From Primorskyibacter aestuariivivens (GTDB lineage Bacteria; Pseudomonadota; Alphaproteobacteria; Rhodobacterales; Rhodobacteraceae), in contig NZ_JAQIOZ010000003.1 of NCBI RefSeq assembly GCF_028023675.1, positions 1 to 64,000 on the forward strand: a stretch of 64,000 bases of DNA, given 5' to 3'. Below the pieces are notes generated by a model, which saw only the letters and a list, made by a program, of their open reading frames with translations, was not told where the DNA came from and did not search any database. Below are positions 43,289 through 52,217 of the stretch, one piece after another. Each line of letters starts with the position of its first letter. The first letter of the stretch is position 1. The position numbers were made by a program, and so were the translations under genes.

Positions 43289-44662
43289 ATGACAGAGCGT
43301 ATCGAAATCCCGATCTGGCTGTTTGTGCTGATCCTGGCCTTTGCAGCGGTGACCTTTGCTTCGCATTTTCTGTTTCCGTCTGTGCGCTGGTTCCTGCGTC
43401 GCAGGATGGAACGGGTGGTGGCGCGGCTGAACACCCGGCTGGCCCGCCCGATCCAGCCGTTCAAGCTCGCCCGGCGCACGGACATGATCCAGCGGCTGGT
43501 CTATGACCCGGCGGTGACCGAAGCGATTGTCGATCATGCCCGCGAGCATGGGCTGCGTGAAGATGTGGCCTTTGAGCAGGCCAAGCGTTACGCGCGCGAG
43601 ATCGTGCCATCCTTTTCCGCCACAGCCTATTTCGGTTTTGCTATCCGCGCCGCGCGCTTGCTGGCGCGATTCCTCTATCACGTGCGGTTGGGGCGCTACG
43701 ACAAAGAGACGCTCGACAATGTCGACCCTGACGCCACGCTGATTTTTGTCATCAACCACCGCAGCAACATGGATTACGTGCTGGTCACCTATCTCGCGGC
43801 AAGTCAGTCGGCGCTGTCCTATGCGGTGGGCGAATGGGCGCGGGTCTGGCCGCTCAGCCGTTTGATCCGCGCCATGGGGGCCTATTTTATCCGGCGCAAG
43901 GATGCCGGGCCGCTCTATCGGCGGGTGCTGGCGCGCTACGTGGCCATGGCGACCCAGGGCGGCGTGGCGCAGGCGATGTTTCCCGAGGGCGGGCTGAGCC
44001 TTGACGGGGCATTGGCACCGCCGCGCATGGGGTTGCTGAAATATATCACCGATGGTTGGCAGCCGGATGGCCGGGACGTGGTCTTTGTCCCCGTGGCGCT
44101 GAACTACGACCGTGTGCTGGAAGACCGGGTGCTTCTGGATGCACATCGCTCTGGCACGCGGCGTTTCCGAGCGCGCATCGGCGAAGCGCTGCGGTTTGGC
44201 CTGAGCTATCTTCTGCGCAGAGCGACCGGGAGGGTGCAGAAATTCGGCTATGCGGCTGTCAGCTTCGGCACCCCCCTCTCGCTCAACGCCCATGTCGCTG
44301 CCCATGGCGCAGACCCGGAGCCGCTTGCACTCGAACTGATGGAGCGGATTGGCGCGGTCGTGCCGGTTCTGCCGGTGCCGCTTTTGTCGCTTGTGTTGCG
44401 CGATGGGGTGGCGCGGGACCGCGACGCGCTGCGGGAGGCGGTTGATGCGGAGCTTGGGTGCCTGGCGCTTCCCCCCGAACATGCCGTGCATTGCGCCCCG
44501 GACGAAGTGGTGGCCGCCGGGCTTGATGTCCTGTTGCGGCGCTCATTGGTGCAGGAAACGCCCGAGGGGCAAATCCGCGTCGATCCGGCGCATATCGACG
44601 TGCTGGCCTACTACGCAAACTCGATTTCACACTTGGAACGCCGGAATTCTGCGACTGCATAG
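43289..44662 (+). CDS. Glycerol-3-phosphate/1-acyl-glycerol-3-phosphate acyltransferase (PlsB-like)
   Basis: A 457-residue membrane-bound acyltransferase of the PlsB/PlsC superfamily. One N-terminal helix (about 8-28) precedes the catalytic HX4D motif HRSNMD near 156 and the FPEGG block (AMFPEGGLSLDG) near 232. Its length is between PlsC (about 245) and E. coli PlsB (over 800), as in alphaproteobacterial PlsB-like proteins. It is divergent from ecm and upstream of ccr, separated from ccr by 135 bp that include several palindromes. Confidence 0.82.
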   Translation: MTERIEIPIWLFVLILAFAAVTFASHFLFPSVRWFLRRRMERVVARLNTRLARPIQPFKLARRTDMIQRLVYDPAVTEAIVDHAREHGLREDVAFEQAKRYAREIVPSFSATAYFGFAIRAARLLARFLYHVRLGRYDKETLDNVDPDATLIFVINHRSNMDYVLVTYLAASQSALSYAVGEWARVWPLSRLIRAMGAYFIRRKDAGPLYRRVLARYVAMATQGGVAQAMFPEGGLSLDGALAPPRMGLLKYITDGWQPDGRDVVFVPVALNYDRVLEDRVLLDAHRSGTRRFRARIGEALRFGLSYLLRRATGRVQKFGYAAVSFGTPLSLNAHVAAHGADPEPLALELMERIGAVVPVLPVPLLSLVLRDGVARDRDALREAVDAELGCLALPPEHAVHCAPDEVVAAGLDVLLRRSLVQETPEGQIRVDPAHIDVLAYYANSISHLERRNSATA

Positions 44663-44706
44663 GGATTTCTGCGGTCGCTCGGTCATAAAATTACAAAAAC
44701 CACTCA

Positions 44707-44750
44707 AACATTGTTGCAATGTTGCGTGACCCCCGATATTTCAGGGTCAC
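44707..44750. promoter_or_regulatory. Two palindromes upstream of ccr (TTGCAA-type and GTGACCC dyads)
   Basis: AACATTG-TTG-CAATGTT (44707-44723, with TTGCAA in its core) is followed by the dyad GTGACCC (44726-44732)/GGGTCAC (44744-44750). Both lie 48-91 bp before the ccr start. The TTGCAA core resembles the ecm-upstream dyad at 43260. Confidence 0.55.
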
Positions 44751-44797
44751 AGCCCGCGATTCTGCGTTGCGGCACAGATTTAAACAAGGAGGCCCAA

Positions 44798-46090
44798 ATG
44801 GCTCTGGACACCAATGGCGGCATCGCTGCCTACGACGCGCCCGAAAAGGACCTGTATGAAATGGGCGAAATGCCCCCGCTGGGTTATGTCCCCAAGCAAA
44901 TGTATGCTTGGGCGATCCGCCGCGAACGCCACGGCGAGCCGGACACGGCGATGCAGCTGGAAGTGGTCGATGTGCCGACACTGGACAGCCACGAGGTGCT
45001 GGTGCTGGTGATGGCGGCTGGCGTGAATTACAACGGTGTGTGGGCCGCGCTGGGCAAGCCGATCTCGCCCTTTGATGGCCATGGCCAGCCCTTCCACATC
45101 GCAGGCTCCGATGCATCCGGCATCGTCTGGGCCGTGGGTGACAAGGTCACACGCTGGAAAGTCGGTGACGAAGTGGTGATCCACTGCAACCAGGACGATG
45201 GCGACGACGAAGAATGCAACGGCGGCGACCCGATGTATTCGCCCAGCCAGCGGATCTGGGGCTATGAAACCCCTGATGGCTCCTTTGCCCAGTTCACCAA
45301 TGTGCAGGCCCAGCAACTTATGCCGCGCCCCAAGCACCTGACCTGGGAAGAGGCGGCATGCTACACGCTGACGCTGGCCACCGCCTACCGGATGTTGTTC
45401 GGCCACGAGCCGCATGATCTCAAGCCCGGCCAGAACGTGCTGGTCTGGGGTGCCTCGGGCGGTCTTGGCTCCTACGCGATCCAGTTGATCAACACTGCGG
45501 GTGCCAATGCGATCGGCGTGATCTCGGACGAAAGCAAGCGTGATTTCGTGATGGGTCTGGGCGCCAAGGGCGTTCTGAACCGCAACGATTTCAACTGCTG
45601 GGGTCAGCTGCCCACGGTGAACACCCCGGAATATGCCGAGTGGTTCAAGGAAGCGCGCAAATTCGGCAAGGCGATCTGGGACATCACCGGCAAGGGCAAC
45701 AATGTCGACATGGTGTTCGAACACCCGGGCGAGGCCACGTTCCCCGTTTCCACATTTGTGGTGAAAAAAGGCGGCATGGTCGTGATCTGCGCGGGCACCA
45801 CCGGTTTCAACCTGACCTTTGACGTGCGTTACATGTGGATGCACCAGAAGCGTCTGCAGGGCTCGCACTTTGCCCATCTGAAACAGGCGTCTGCCGCGAA
45901 CAAGCTGATGCTGGAGCGTCGCCTTGATCCCTGCATGTCCGAAGTCTTTGAATGGAATGACCTGCCGGCCGCCCACATGAAGATGCTGCGCAACGAGCAC
46001 AAGCCGGGCAACATGTCCGTGCTGGTGCAGGCACCCAAGACCGGGCTGCGCACATTTGAAGACGCGCTGGAGGCTGGCCCCAAAGGTTAA
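44798..46090 (+). CDS. ccrA: Crotonyl-CoA carboxylase/reductase
   Basis: A 430-residue NADPH-dependent MDR-type enzyme that reductively carboxylates crotonyl-CoA to ethylmalonyl-CoA, the key step of the ethylmalonyl-CoA pathway. Its N-terminal MALDTNGGIAAYDAPEKDLY is characteristic, as are WGASGGLGSYAIQLINTAGA (NADP-binding) and the CO2-binding region with E/N/F residues around FEHPGE and FGKAIWD. Length matches the family. AAGGAGG at 44785-44791 supports ATG 44798. Terminator follows. Confidence 0.97.
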   Translation: MALDTNGGIAAYDAPEKDLYEMGEMPPLGYVPKQMYAWAIRRERHGEPDTAMQLEVVDVPTLDSHEVLVLVMAAGVNYNGVWAALGKPISPFDGHGQPFHIAGSDASGIVWAVGDKVTRWKVGDEVVIHCNQDDGDDEECNGGDPMYSPSQRIWGYETPDGSFAQFTNVQAQQLMPRPKHLTWEEAACYTLTLATAYRMLFGHEPHDLKPGQNVLVWGASGGLGSYAIQLINTAGANAIGVISDESKRDFVMGLGAKGVLNRNDFNCWGQLPTVNTPEYAEWFKEARKFGKAIWDITGKGNNVDMVFEHPGEATFPVSTFVVKKGGMVVICAGTTGFNLTFDVRYMWMHQKRLQGSHFAHLKQASAANKLMLERRLDPCMSEVFEWNDLPAAHMKMLRNEHKPGNMSVLVQAPKTGLRTFEDALEAGPKG

Positions 46091-46113
46091 GCTGAATTCA
46101 AGCAGAACTGAAA

Positions 46114-46157
46114 CGCCCGCGAATCGGAAATCGGTTCGCGGGCGCTTTGCGTTTTGC
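46114..46157 (+). terminator. Terminator after ccrA
   Basis: CGCCCGCGAA (46114-46123) pairs with TTCGCGGGCG (46135-46144) over an 11-nt loop, followed by CTTTGCGTTTTGC. Confidence 0.8.
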
Positions 46158-46166
46158 AGGCGCAAA

Positions 46167-46195
46167 CTGTGATTTCAAAAGCTTGGAGATCACAG
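46167..46195. promoter_or_regulatory. CTGTGAT/ATCACAG dyad upstream of the luxR operon
   Basis: CTGTGAT (46167-46173) and ATCACAG (46189-46195) are inverted across 15 nt centred on AAGCTT. It lies about 100 bp before the 71-aa gene. It is weaker than, and unlike, the paired TCA palindromes and could bind a CRP-type or LuxR-type regulator. Confidence 0.35.
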
Positions 46196-46297
46196 CCTCA
46201 CCGTTTTTGGGGAGTTGGAATGCGTGAATATTTTAGAAACCCGGCGCATGCTATGCTTGTGTTAATCTTTCGTTAACCACTGAAATTGAGAGTTAAC

Positions 46298-46513
46298 ATG
46301 CAACACGACTGGATACTGGACGTACTGGCAGACCTCAAAAGCTTTGCAATGACCAATGGATTGCCAGCCCTCGCCGAGCAGCTGGAGGACAGTCGCATGG
46401 TCGCCATGGCCGAGGTCGCCTCCAAGGAAGAAGGGACAGGGGTTGGGCTTCGCGGCACGGACGCCTCAACTGGAGGAAATACTTTCGCAGCTGGAGCAAT
46501 CCGACGCGCTTGA
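46298..46513 (+). CDS. Small protein (71 aa) upstream of luxR
   Basis: A 71-residue protein beginning MQHDWILDVLADLKSFAMTN. The N-terminal half forms a plausible amphipathic helical bundle (ILDVLADLKSFA, LPALAEQLEDSRMVAMAEV); the tail is Gly/Thr-rich. Its composition looks like a real protein. I have the impression that similar short frames precede luxR genes in Rhodobacteraceae, which I cannot verify. No known domain. Its last 71 bp overlap the LuxR start. Confidence 0.6.
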   Translation: MQHDWILDVLADLKSFAMTNGLPALAEQLEDSRMVAMAEVASKEEGTGVGLRGTDASTGGNTFAAGAIRRA

Positions 46514-47171
46514 AGAATTGCAGGATGTGATCGAGAAGCTGCGTGACTGCTTCGGTGTCGATCACATGGTCTATCACTGGGTCAGCAGCACGGGGGAGCA
46601 GTACGGCTGCGGCACCTATTCTCCGGAATGGGTGCAGCGCTACCTTGATCAGGGATATCTGCGGATTGATCCGGTTGTTCTGGGATGTTTTCAACGGTTC
46701 CACCCGGTGGACTGGAAGCGGTTGGACTGGTCGTCGCGCGCGGCACGTGCCTTTCAGAAAGAGGCGCTGGACTACGGCGTCGGAAATCAGGGCTTGTCGA
46801 TCCCGATCCGGGGACCGAACGGTCAATTCGCACTTTATACACTCAGCCACAATTGCAGTGATCGCGAATGGGCCGAATTTACCGAACGCCACCGTCGCGA
46901 ACTGATCCTCGTGGCGCATTACTTCAATCAAAAGGCGCTGGAGTTCGAACCGGGCCGCGTGCCCGAACAAGGCCAGGCGCTGTCGCCGCGCGAAGTCGAG
47001 GCAATGACTTTGATTGCAGTGGGTTACAACCGGGCGCAGGCGGCAGAAAGCCTGTCGATCTCGGAGCATACATTGCGCGTCTATATCGAAAGCGCGCGGT
47101 TCAAACTTGGCGCGATGAACACCACGCACGCGGTTGCAAAGGCGCTGAGCCGGGGCCTGATCGTGGTGTAG
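46443..47171 (+). CDS. luxR: LuxR-family quorum-sensing regulator
   Basis: A 242-residue regulator with an N-terminal autoinducer-binding domain (about 10-160, with conserved-looking WVSSTGEQYGCGTYSPEWVQ) and a C-terminal LuxR HTH domain (about 178-242: LSPREVEAMTLIAVGYNRAQ and then SISEHTLRVYIESARFKLGA). Expected to bind an acyl-homoserine lactone and activate target promoters, including luxI. The start is a TTG at 46443 because upstream in-frame codons overlap the 71-aa gene; it is the weakest part of the call. An 85-bp gap separates it from luxI. Confidence 0.9.
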   Translation: MGFAARTPQLEEILSQLEQSDALEELQDVIEKLRDCFGVDHMVYHWVSSTGEQYGCGTYSPEWVQRYLDQGYLRIDPVVLGCFQRFHPVDWKRLDWSSRAARAFQKEALDYGVGNQGLSIPIRGPNGQFALYTLSHNCSDREWAEFTERHRRELILVAHYFNQKALEFEPGRVPEQGQALSPREVEAMTLIAVGYNRAQAAESLSISEHTLRVYIESARFKLGAMNTTHAVAKALSRGLIVV

Positions 47172-47256
47172 TCCTTATCGGCCCGCGCGCGTCTCTCGCC
47201 CGGCATTAACCGGAATTGATCACGCTGTTTCCCGTAAATCACGGGGAGACAGCCAC

Positions 47257-47889
47257 ATGATCCGATACCTCTACGCCGACCAGCTTGCCCAGGAACCCGG
47301 TCTTGCCCACGCCATGTTCCGCGACCGGGCCGATCAGTTCCACACGCGCCTTGGGTGGGAGGTGCAGGTGGACGAAAACGGCGAGGAACGCGACGCATAT
47401 GATGGCCTGAGCCCGCTCTACGTGATCTGGCAGAATGCCGATGGCGGCCATGGCGGTTCCATGCGGTTTCTGCCCACCGTGGGCCGCACCATGGTCAATG
47501 ATCATTTCTCGCACCTGACCGATGGTGTCCTGATCCAAAGCCCCGTGATCTGGGAATGCACGCGCTTCTGCCTGTCGCGCGGGGCCTCGGCAAAGGTCTC
47601 GGCGGCGCTTATGCTGGCGGGGGGCGAGATCATGCAGAATTTCGGCGTCCGGCATTTCGTTGGCGTGTTCGATGCCCGCATGGTGCGCATCTATCGTCGC
47701 ATTGGTGCCTCGCCCGAGGTGCTGGGCAGCGATGGCGCGGGGCGGGCCAAAATCAGCGTGGGCCTGTGGGCGTTTACGCCCGAGGCTCAGGCACGCGTGG
47801 CCGAAGCCGCGGGCATTTCCGCCGCGCAGTCACGCCAATGGTTCAACCAGTCTTTCGATAGCGCAAATCAGCTTGCCGCAAGCGCCTGA
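47257..47889 (+). CDS. luxI: Acyl-homoserine-lactone synthase (LuxI family)
   Basis: A 210-residue autoinducer synthase that joins S-adenosylmethionine and acyl-ACP. The conserved N-terminal catalytic Arg is in MFRDRADQFHTRLGWEVQ, followed by acidic DAYDGLSPLY and GSMRFLPT, and the later WECTRFCLSR includes Glu and Arg of the active site. Acyl chain length cannot be read. It lies directly downstream of luxR and upstream of a helicase gene. Confidence 0.94.
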   Translation: MIRYLYADQLAQEPGLAHAMFRDRADQFHTRLGWEVQVDENGEERDAYDGLSPLYVIWQNADGGHGGSMRFLPTVGRTMVNDHFSHLTDGVLIQSPVIWECTRFCLSRGASAKVSAALMLAGGEIMQNFGVRHFVGVFDARMVRIYRRIGASPEVLGSDGAGRAKISVGLWAFTPEAQARVAEAAGISAAQSRQWFNQSFDSANQLAASA

Positions 47890-47930
47890 TCTTGCTGGCA
47901 CTTGCGCGGGCCGGGGGGTAGGGTCCGCGC

Positions 47931-49457
47931 ATGACATTGCCCGCGCTGACATTTTCCGAAGACCAGGCCGAAGCCTTTGACCGCGTTGCCGAGGCGTTGC
48001 GCGAAGTGGGCGTTGATATCGAAGATGGCGCGCTCCTGCCCCCGCGCGAGGGGCGTTCGGGCGTGATGGCCATTACCGGCAAGGCCGGGTCGGGCAAGAC
48101 GCTTCTCCTCGCAGAGCTCTACAAGGCGCTCAAGGAGGCGGGCGTTGATGTGGTGTCGGGCGATTGGGAAGGGCGCAGGCGCAAGGACCGCCGCACGCTG
48201 GCCATTCTTGCCCCCACCAACAAGGCCGCCAGCGTGTTGCGGATGCGCGGCGTGCCTGCCACCACCATTCACCGCATTCTTTATACGCCGGTCTATGATC
48301 CGGAATACGAACGCATCGCGGAATGGCTGGCGGGCAATGGTGAACGCCCCGAAATCGAGGCGCTGACAGATGCGGCGCTGGACCGGGCCTATGCGTTCTA
48401 CCAGTCCAACAACTCCATTCCCGGTGCGCTGGCCGCCGCCGGTCTGCGCGGCTCGGATTTCATCACCGGCTGGAAACGCCGCGAGGAGCCGCTCGATATC
48501 GGTTTTGTGGACGAGGCCTCGATGCTCGATGACCGGCAATACGAAGACCTGCGCGAAATCTTCCCAACGCTTCTGATGTTCGGCGATCCGGCACAGCTTG
48601 CCCCGGTGAACCAGTCCGGCACCATGGTGTTCGACAAGCTGGCCGAGAAACAGGTCATGTATCTGCACCGCATCCACCGGCAAGAGGCGGACAACCCGAT
48701 CCTTGATCTCGCCCATGCGCTGGCCGATCCGACGCTGGAATTTCACGATTTCGAACAGATGGTTGAGGAAAAGTCACGTCAGGACGACCGCGTCGTCTGG
48801 GGCCAGCGGGTCGAGGTGGACCTGATGGCGCGCTCTCCCGTCCTTGTCTGGCGCAATGCCACGCGCATCCGGCTGATCAACGCCTTTCGCGCCGTGCATG
48901 ACGCGCCTGATGACCGGCTCCTGGAGGGCGAGCCGCTGATCTGCGACGGGATTGAACTGCCGCTCAAGCACCGCAAGAAACGGCTGGACCTTGAGGCGCG
49001 GGGCCTGATCAAGGGCGCGCAAGTCATCTATCTCGGCGAGGGACGCAAACCGGGCTTTTCCCGCCTGCATGTGATGGGGGCCGAGGACCCGCGCGTTTCC
49101 GCCGCTTCCATCGTGAAGATTGAAAAACCGGATGAGGAAGAGCCGTTCATCCCCTTTGCCGCGCGCATGGGGGCGACGTTTCTGCATGGCGCGGCGGTCA
49201 CGATCCACAAGGCACAGGGCAGCCAATGGGACGATGTACAGGTCTTCGCTCCCGATCTCTTTGTTGCCGCGCGCATGGGGCGGGTCGAAGCCGGGCAACC
49301 GCTCTGGAAACGGCTGGCCTATGTGGCGATCACCCGCGCGCAGGAGAGGTTGATCTGGGTGGTGCGCAACCGTCTGTCCCGGCCCAGCCACGCGCTGCGG
49401 GTGGATGACCTTGCCGTGCCGCAACAGCCGCTGACGCTTGAGATGCAGGACGAGTGA
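47931..49457 (+). CDS. RecD/UvrD-like ATP-dependent DNA helicase
   Basis: A 508-residue superfamily 1 helicase. Walker A GKAGSGKT (50-57), motif Ib-like PTNKAASVLRM, Walker B GFVDEASM, motif III FGDPAQLAPV, motif V HKAQGSQWDDV and motif VI VAITRAQERL are all visible. It is the RecD-type stand-alone helicase commonly annotated as an ATP-dependent exonuclease in Rhodobacteraceae; nuclease residues are not evident. It may share a transcript with luxI (41-bp gap). Confidence 0.88.
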   Translation: MTLPALTFSEDQAEAFDRVAEALREVGVDIEDGALLPPREGRSGVMAITGKAGSGKTLLLAELYKALKEAGVDVVSGDWEGRRRKDRRTLAILAPTNKAASVLRMRGVPATTIHRILYTPVYDPEYERIAEWLAGNGERPEIEALTDAALDRAYAFYQSNNSIPGALAAAGLRGSDFITGWKRREEPLDIGFVDEASMLDDRQYEDLREIFPTLLMFGDPAQLAPVNQSGTMVFDKLAEKQVMYLHRIHRQEADNPILDLAHALADPTLEFHDFEQMVEEKSRQDDRVVWGQRVEVDLMARSPVLVWRNATRIRLINAFRAVHDAPDDRLLEGEPLICDGIELPLKHRKKRLDLEARGLIKGAQVIYLGEGRKPGFSRLHVMGAEDPRVSAASIVKIEKPDEEEPFIPFAARMGATFLHGAAVTIHKAQGSQWDDVQVFAPDLFVAARMGRVEAGQPLWKRLAYVAITRAQERLIWVVRNRLSRPSHALRVDDLAVPQQPLTLEMQDE

Positions 49458-49595
49458 AACCAACGGGGTGACGGCGTTTTCCGACCCGGACACGCGGGTG
49501 AATGTCGCTTTCACATCCTGTCAGGTCGGGCAGGTTTTGCGCGCCTGTCCCGCGCGCGGCTATTGCTTGGAAAACACTCAGCGGAGTCGCGTCTC

Positions 49596-52094
49596 ATGAA
49601 GACCCATGTCAAAGCTCTTGTCGTCGGCGGTGGTGCCGTCGGTGCCTCAATCGCCTATCACCTGGCCCGCGCGGGCTGGGAGGATGTCATGCTGCTCGAA
49701 CGGGATGAGCTGACCTCCGGCTCCACCTGGCACGCGGCGGGGCTGCTGCCGCTCTTCAATATGAGCTATGCCACCAGCCATATCCATGACTATTCGGTCA
49801 AGTTCTACAAGACACTGGAAGAAGAGACCGGGCTGAACGCGGGCTTTTCCGTGGTGGGCAATCTGCGCATGGCGCAGACCCAGGCGCGCATGGATGAATA
49901 CATGCTCTACGCCACCACCGCCGAGACCGTGGGCGTGCCCTATGAATGGCTGAGCGCGGATGAGATCAAGCAGCGCTGGCCGCTGGTCAATTGCGAGGAC
50001 CTTGTCGGCGCGATCTATCACCCGACCGATGGCTACATTAACCCCGCTGACGTGACCATGGCGATGGCCAAGGGCGCGCGTCAGCGTGGCGTCGTGATCG
50101 AACGCAAATGGCAGGTTGATGGCTATGAATGGACCGGGTCGGAATGGCGTGTGACGCTCACCAAGATGGTCGAAAAGGGCGGCAACCTTGTGCCGTCCGA
50201 GGAGCAGACCGTCGTGACCGCCGAACATGTGGTCACCGCCACTGGCAACCACGCGCAGCGCACCGCGAAACTGCTGGGCATCAAGATGCCCGCCATTCCG
50301 GTCGAGCACCAGTTCATCGTGACCGAACCTGACCCGGCGCTGGTCGAATACCGCAAAACCCATGGCGAACATCCCGTTCTGCGCGATGCGGATGCCAAAT
50401 GGTATGTGCGCGAAGAGCGTGGCGGCTGGATCCTTGGCCCGTACGAGCGCAACGCGCCCGCACGCTTTGAATATGGCGTGCCCGACAGCTTCCGGGCAGA
50501 CCTCTTCCCGCTCGATCTGGAGCGGATCGAAGAGGAATACATGTCAATGATCCACCGCATTCCGTCCTCGGAAACCGTGGGTCTCAAGGACGATTTCAAC
50601 GGCCCGATCTGTTACACGCCCGATGGTAACCCGCTGGTGGGCCCCGCGCCGGGGCTGCGCAACATGTGGCTGGCCGAGGGTTTCTCCTTCGGGATCACCG
50701 CTGCGGGCGGCACCGGCTATTACCTTGCCCAGATGATGGTCGAGGGCGAGGCCGAAATCGACATGGCGAGCCTTGATCCCAAGCGCTACGGCTCGTGGAT
50801 GACCACGGAATATGCCGCGCGCAAGAACGAAGAGGCTTATGAGCACGTCTACATCCTGCACCACCCGGATGAAGAGCGTGAAGCCTGCCGCCCGCTGCGC
50901 ACCGCACCCGCCTATGACCGGCAAAAGGCCCGCGGCGCGCAATTTGGCTGCGTGAACGGGTTCGAGCGCCCCAACTACTTTGGCCCGCTTGATGCCCCTG
51001 AGAGTTTTGACCATGACAGCCGCTCGTTCCGCCGTGGCGCATGGTGGGACTATACCAAGGCCGAGGCCGAAGCCGTCCGCAACGGCGTGGGCCTGATCGA
51101 CGCCACCGCCTTTACCAAGCACATGGTCAAAGGCCCCGGTGCGACGCAGTTCCTCGACTGGTTCACCTGTAACAAGCTGCCCAAAGTCGGGCGCATCAAC
51201 CTGACCTATGCGCTGACGGCGGCGGGCACGACCCGCACCGAATACACCATCGTGCGTCTGGCCGAAGACGAATATTACCTCGTCTCCGCCGGGGCCTGGA
51301 CCGATTACGACGGTGATTTTCTGCGCAAGGCGGCCGAGGATAAAGCCCCCGAATTCGGCTATATCGAGATCCAGAACGTCACCACCCAATGGGGCGTCTT
51401 TGCCATCGCCGGGCCGAAATCCCGCGATGTGCTGGCCGAGGTGATCAAGGATGCCGAACCGGACACCGCCCTGTCGAACAAGCGGTTCCCCTGGTTGTCG
51501 GCACGCCAGATCGAGCTGGGCATGTGCCCGGTCAACGCGATCCGCGTGGCCTATACCGGCGAGCTGGGCTGGGAGCTGCACCATCCGATCGAGATGCAGA
51601 ACTACCTCTTCGACCTGCTGGAGAAAGCGGGCGAGAAACACGGCATGAAGCTGGTCGGCGCGCGTGCGCAGAACTGGCTGCGTCAGGAAAAGAGCTACCG
51701 CGCCTTTGGCAACGAGCTGGGCCGTGACGCGACCCCGCTTGAAGCCGACCTGCAGCGTTTTGTGGATCTGTCCAAAGAGTTCCATGGCAAGGACGCGATG
51801 GAGAAAATCGGCGTACGCTCGAAATGTTGCACCGTTCTGATCGACGGTCCGGCGGACGCGGATCCCTGGGGACACGAGGCGCTCTATCTCGATGGTGAGA
51901 AGGTCGGGCGTCTGACCTCGGGCGGCTATTCCGTAGCTTTCGGCAAGAGCATCGGCATGGGCTATGTCAAACCCGAGCTGGCCGTGGAAGGCACCAAGCT
52001 CAAGGTCAAGATGCTTGATCAGCTTTGGGATGCGGAAGTCACCTGTGACAGCCCCTATGATCCCAAGAACGAAACCATCCGCAAGGACGGTTGA
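49596..52094 (+). CDS. FAD-dependent dimethylglycine/sarcosine dehydrogenase-like protein
   Basis: An 832-residue two-part flavoprotein: an N-terminal DAO-type oxidase (VVGGGAVGASIAYHL near 9) and a C-terminal GCV_T/T-protein folate-binding half. H46 in TSGSTWHAAG aligns with the His that covalently binds FAD in mammalian dimethylglycine dehydrogenase. It would demethylate an N-methyl amino acid, passing C1 units to tetrahydrofolate, in the periphery of glycine-betaine or sarcosine catabolism; the substrate is unproven. No oxidase partner subunits are adjacent. Confidence 0.85.
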   Translation: MKTHVKALVVGGGAVGASIAYHLARAGWEDVMLLERDELTSGSTWHAAGLLPLFNMSYATSHIHDYSVKFYKTLEEETGLNAGFSVVGNLRMAQTQARMDEYMLYATTAETVGVPYEWLSADEIKQRWPLVNCEDLVGAIYHPTDGYINPADVTMAMAKGARQRGVVIERKWQVDGYEWTGSEWRVTLTKMVEKGGNLVPSEEQTVVTAEHVVTATGNHAQRTAKLLGIKMPAIPVEHQFIVTEPDPALVEYRKTHGEHPVLRDADAKWYVREERGGWILGPYERNAPARFEYGVPDSFRADLFPLDLERIEEEYMSMIHRIPSSETVGLKDDFNGPICYTPDGNPLVGPAPGLRNMWLAEGFSFGITAAGGTGYYLAQMMVEGEAEIDMASLDPKRYGSWMTTEYAARKNEEAYEHVYILHHPDEEREACRPLRTAPAYDRQKARGAQFGCVNGFERPNYFGPLDAPESFDHDSRSFRRGAWWDYTKAEAEAVRNGVGLIDATAFTKHMVKGPGATQFLDWFTCNKLPKVGRINLTYALTAAGTTRTEYTIVRLAEDEYYLVSAGAWTDYDGDFLRKAAEDKAPEFGYIEIQNVTTQWGVFAIAGPKSRDVLAEVIKDAEPDTALSNKRFPWLSARQIELGMCPVNAIRVAYTGELGWELHHPIEMQNYLFDLLEKAGEKHGMKLVGARAQNWLRQEKSYRAFGNELGRDATPLEADLQRFVDLSKEFHGKDAMEKIGVRSKCCTVLIDGPADADPWGHEALYLDGEKVGRLTSGGYSVAFGKSIGMGYVKPELAVEGTKLKVKMLDQLWDAEVTCDSPYDPKNETIRKDG

Positions 52095-52161
52095 TCGGAG
52101 CGCTTGCGCGGCGTGTGTCATGCCGCGCAAACCCATCCTCAGGACAGGCCCGGATATGTTG

Positions 52162-52194
52162 AACGCCCCGCTTATGCGGGGCGTTTCGCTTTTT
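52162..52194 (+). terminator. Terminator after the DMGDH-like gene
   Basis: AACGCCCCGC (52162-52171) and GCGGGGCGTT (52176-52185) form a perfect stem with a TTAT loop, followed by TCGCTTTTT. Confidence 0.88.
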
Positions 52195-52217
52195 GCTCAA
52201 AGGCATGCGCCCTTCGA

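Noticed and set aside
43151-44491. N-terminal extension of the ethylmalonyl-CoA mutase frame
   Set aside because: It runs antisense through the PlsB-like gene; homologs begin near MTETQKDRP at 43150.
46167-46195. CTGTGAT/ATCACAG as another TCA operator
   Set aside because: It is a single wide-spaced dyad without the compact TGTGATCACA core or the 21-bp pairing.
47172-47256. A lux box between luxR and luxI
   Set aside because: Only a short CCCGT/ACGGG dyad is seen, with no 18-20 bp palindrome of the expected form.
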